Part shown: positions 4,543 through 6,439 of the stretch, in pieces
Layout of the letters: each line of letters starts with the position of its first letter
Numbering within the stretch: the stretch's first letter is position 1
Assembly: GCA_003542935.1 (NCBI GenBank)
Contig: DPJQ01000181.1
Coordinates: forward strand, 1,272-7,710
Source of the DNA: Lachnospiraceae bacterium
GTDB lineage: Bacteria; Bacillota; Clostridia; Lachnospirales; Lachnospiraceae
DNA: 6,439 nt
Reading direction: 5' to 3'
The notes under the pieces: model-generated
The model's database searches: none
What the model was told of the DNA's origin: nothing
What the model saw: the letters and a program-made list of their open reading frames with translations, nothing else
Made by a program: the position numbers and the translations under genes

Positions 4543-6249
4543 ATGGGAACAAAACTGAGTCAGCTTCTTGACCCCCGGGGTATCCAGGAACGTACAGTCA
4601 TCACATTGGCTAAACGTCCGACACTGGAAGAGCTAAAGAAAGGAAAGATACTTTTCTACAACAACACCAAGCTCGGATTCTGTAATTATTACACAGTGTT
4701 TGACCGCATCAAAGAGCGTCTGACAGAGATCGGCTGTGATCCGGCTAATTGGGTGGAATACACAGAGACCGTCCGTGGCAAAGATGCGGCTATGCTGGCT
4801 GATTATGCGGCCATGCTGGCAAAAGAGAAACCTGTTGCGGCAATCACCGCTTTTGGCGATATGGGAACATCTTCCTCCACAACGGTTCTCTCCATCGAGA
4901 TCGAAAAACTTGGCATTCCCACTTTATATATGACAGCGCCTCCAGGAACAGGAATCACCGAGGGTGTCGGGCTGTACCGCGCGGGCCATCTCTGCATGTG
5001 CTCTGTAGATATCATGCAGGCTTCTACCGTTGAGGAAGTGGCGGCAGAGGTGGATAAGAAATGGGATTACATACTGGCTTCCCTGACCACAAACGGAGAA
5101 GAACTTGAGAAATTGGCTGAGATCAAAGCGAAAATGGATCTCGTGGCTCCGCAGGCGGACGGGCTTCTGCCTTTGGAGGTAGAGGTGGATGATGCTGCGG
5201 AAGCAGGAGCCGGTCTGGAAGAAATCAATGATTTCTTCAACAGGGAGCATATCAGCGACGGTCTCCCGATCATTCCTCCCACAAAGGCGCGTTATGAGAA
5301 AATGATGGCCTACTGCCCCTTTGACGAGGATCTGGTTCTCTGTGATCCCAGCGGCCCGTCGGGTAAAACCGTCACAGTCAAGGATGTTGCCATCGCGGCA
5401 ATCATGGCAGGCTGCAAGCCCAACGCCATGCCGGTTCTGGTAGCTGCGTTTAAAGCTCTAAATCATAAAGAGTACAACCTGAATCAGTCCGTGACCACCT
5501 CCCATCCGGGCGGAAACATGGTGATCGTATCCGGTCCTATCGCCCAGGAGATCGGTATTTCCGGTAAACAGGGCTGCCAGGGACCGGGCTGGCCGGCAAA
5601 CGCGACGATCGGCCGCGCGATCAATCTGGTCATGATGAACATTTTCCGTTCCGTACCGGGTGTATGTGATCTTGACTGTATTGCCTCCCAGGCGGAGTTT
5701 ACCTACTGCTTTGCGGAGGAGCCGGAGCTGGCACAGTGGAATATGATCAATGAGGACCGCTACGATTCCGAGACGACGACCGTATATGTGCTGAAAGCGG
5801 AACCGCTCCATGACATCATCGATTTCCTGAGCCTGGACGGCCATGATCTGCTGGATACCATCACAGCCTGCTGTACGACCCTTGGTTCCAACAACGCTTA
5901 TATGCCCGGACCGCTGGTGGTCTGCCTGACACCGGATCACGGTATCATGCTGAAGAAGGCGGGTTATACAAAAGAGATGATCCAGGAACATATCCATCAG
6001 TACGTATACCATGAGGTACCGATGGTGCGTAACAGAGGTCTGGTACCGGTTCGTCCGAAGGAGTGGGACAACAGGCATCCGCTGCCGGTAACCCGGTCGC
6101 CGAAAGACGTGGAAGTCGTCGTTATCGGCGGACGGGGCGGTCACTCAGGTGTGATTCTTCCGTGGGCACTTCACAGTGAGGGCTGCGTGGAGCCGGTGGC
6201 CCTGCCGGATGGCAAGATCGCGAAATCCATTTCTGAGTTCAAAAAATAG
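4543..6249 (+). CDS. UGSC-family-like two-domain protein lacking the Sec/Cys motif
   Basis: The protein has 568 residues and no signal peptide or membrane segment, so it is cytoplasmic. Residues about 34-200 resemble the UGSC (seleno)protein domain: KILFYNNTKLGF (35-46), then AAITAFGDMGTSSSTT (99-114) and EIEKLGIPTLYM (119-130). At the position of the family's Sec-Gly-Ser-Cys motif it has M107-G-T-S110; codon 107 is ATG, not TGA. A linker with acidic and Ala residues (203-228) leads to a second domain (about 235-568) that I recall alongside UGSC domains. Its landmarks are DGLPIIPPTKAR (239-250), IMAGCKPNAMPV (287-298) and CQGPGWPANATIGRA (345-359). It is rich in cysteines (C291, C345, C375, C379, C389, C443, C444), candidates for catalysis or metal binding. 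AGGAG lies 8 nt before the ATG. Biochemical activity is not established for this type; a reductive or lyase role is guesswork. Family recognition is from memory and moderately sure. Confidence 0.7.
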   Translation: MGTKLSQLLDPRGIQERTVITLAKRPTLEELKKGKILFYNNTKLGFCNYYTVFDRIKERLTEIGCDPANWVEYTETVRGKDAAMLADYAAMLAKEKPVAAITAFGDMGTSSSTTVLSIEIEKLGIPTLYMTAPPGTGITEGVGLYRAGHLCMCSVDIMQASTVEEVAAEVDKKWDYILASLTTNGEELEKLAEIKAKMDLVAPQADGLLPLEVEVDDAAEAGAGLEEINDFFNREHISDGLPIIPPTKARYEKMMAYCPFDEDLVLCDPSGPSGKTVTVKDVAIAAIMAGCKPNAMPVLVAAFKALNHKEYNLNQSVTTSHPGGNMVIVSGPIAQEIGISGKQGCQGPGWPANATIGRAINLVMMNIFRSVPGVCDLDCIASQAEFTYCFAEEPELAQWNMINEDRYDSETTTVYVLKAEPLHDIIDFLSLDGHDLLDTITACCTTLGSNNAYMPGPLVVCLTPDHGIMLKKAGYTKEMIQEHIHQYVYHEVPMVRNRGLVPVRPKEWDNRHPLPVTRSPKDVEVVVIGGRGGHSGVILPWALHSEGCVEPVALPDGKIAKSISEFKK

Positions 6250-6266
6250 AGAGAGGAGAGTATGCT

Positions 6267-6439
6267 ATGGGATACGAAACGAAATATGATGTGATCGTAT
6301 GCGGCGGTGGTACTTCCGGTTTTGCGGCAGCCATTGCCAGTGCCCGGGGCGGTGCAAAGACATTGCTGATCGAAAAGACCGGTGTTCTGGGCGGTCAGAT
6401 GAGCCTTTCCGGCCCTCCCGGATTCGCCTACGCCCGGCT
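6267..6439 (+). CDS. FAD-dependent oxidoreductase, N-terminal fragment cut by window edge
   Basis: Fifty-seven residues are visible. They form the beta-alpha-beta FAD-binding fold: YDVIVCGGGTSGFAAAIASA (residues 7-26) holds the GxGxxG-type dinucleotide loop, and LLIEK ends with the acidic residue that contacts the FAD ribose. The following GVLGGQMSLSGPPGF is typical of the large FAD_oxidored/fumarate-reductase-like group of anaerobe flavoproteins. The gene starts 17 bp after the UGSC-like gene with AGGAG (6254-6258) 8 nt before the ATG, so the two are almost certainly co-transcribed. An earlier ATG at 6262 is in another frame, is only 3 nt from the ribosome-binding site and reaches a stop after ten codons. 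Substrate cannot be told; a partner role with the UGSC-like protein is inferred from position. Confidence 0.9.
   Translation, partial: MGYETKYDVIVCGGGTSGFAAAIASARGGAKTLLIEKTGVLGGQMSLSGPPGFAYAR

Noticed and set aside
4857..4880. In-frame TGA or selenocysteine insertion at the UGSC position
   Set aside because: The codon is ATG and no TGA interrupts the frame, so this protein is not a selenoprotein as encoded here.
5458..6144. A 228-codon minus-strand frame opposite the UGSC-like gene
   Set aside because: No start signals or domain; the plus-strand product has recognisable family motifs over the same span.
6262..6294. A ten-codon frame beginning 5 nt before the flavoprotein start
   Set aside because: The ATG is only 3 nt from the ribosome-binding site and the frame is very short; translation coupling is conceivable but unsupported.

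Overview
The window looks like a chromosomal piece from an anaerobic, gut-type Clostridia, most likely a Lachnospiraceae relative. This is inferred from four things: strong AGGAGG-type ribosome-binding sites, about half G+C in genes against A-rich intergenic DNA, a lipoprotein with a long Ser/Ala/Glu-rich linker, and a sugar-type ABC cassette of the kind abundant in that family. The genus cannot be fixed from the sequence alone.

Layout. Bases 1-310 carry, on the minus strand, the start of a two-component response regulator, cut by the left edge. Bases 311-647 are a divergent regulatory region. It holds a convincing leftward sigma70-type promoter, A-tracts, a perfect 7-bp-arm inverted repeat and a weaker candidate rightward promoter. 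To the right, all on the plus strand, is a complete CUT2-type (ribose/arabinose/galactose-like) ABC importer: substrate-binding lipoprotein (648-1829), two-domain ATPase (1935-3434) and membrane permease (3445-4413). A strong stem-loop lies between the binding-protein and ATPase genes, a usual arrangement for making excess binding protein. After a 129-bp gap with a weak hairpin and a good promoter candidate comes a 568-residue protein (4543-6249). Its N-terminal third resembles the UGSC (seleno)protein family, and the remainder is the domain usually found with it. The window ends inside a FAD-dependent oxidoreductase gene (6267 onward) that follows 17 bp after it.

How the parts may work together. 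The importer would capture a small molecule outside the cell and bring it in. The UGSC-like protein and the flavoprotein are the natural candidates to act on it by redox or bond-cleavage chemistry. Two features make this more than an ordinary sugar operon. The binding protein resembles AraF in fold, but several positions that hold L-arabinose in AraF appear changed. The UGSC-like protein has Met-Gly-Thr-Ser where the family has Sec/Cys-Gly-Ser-Cys, so the usual redox pair is missing. The substrate is unknown. The link between importer and enzymes rests on adjacency and shared strand only, and an internal promoter could separate them.
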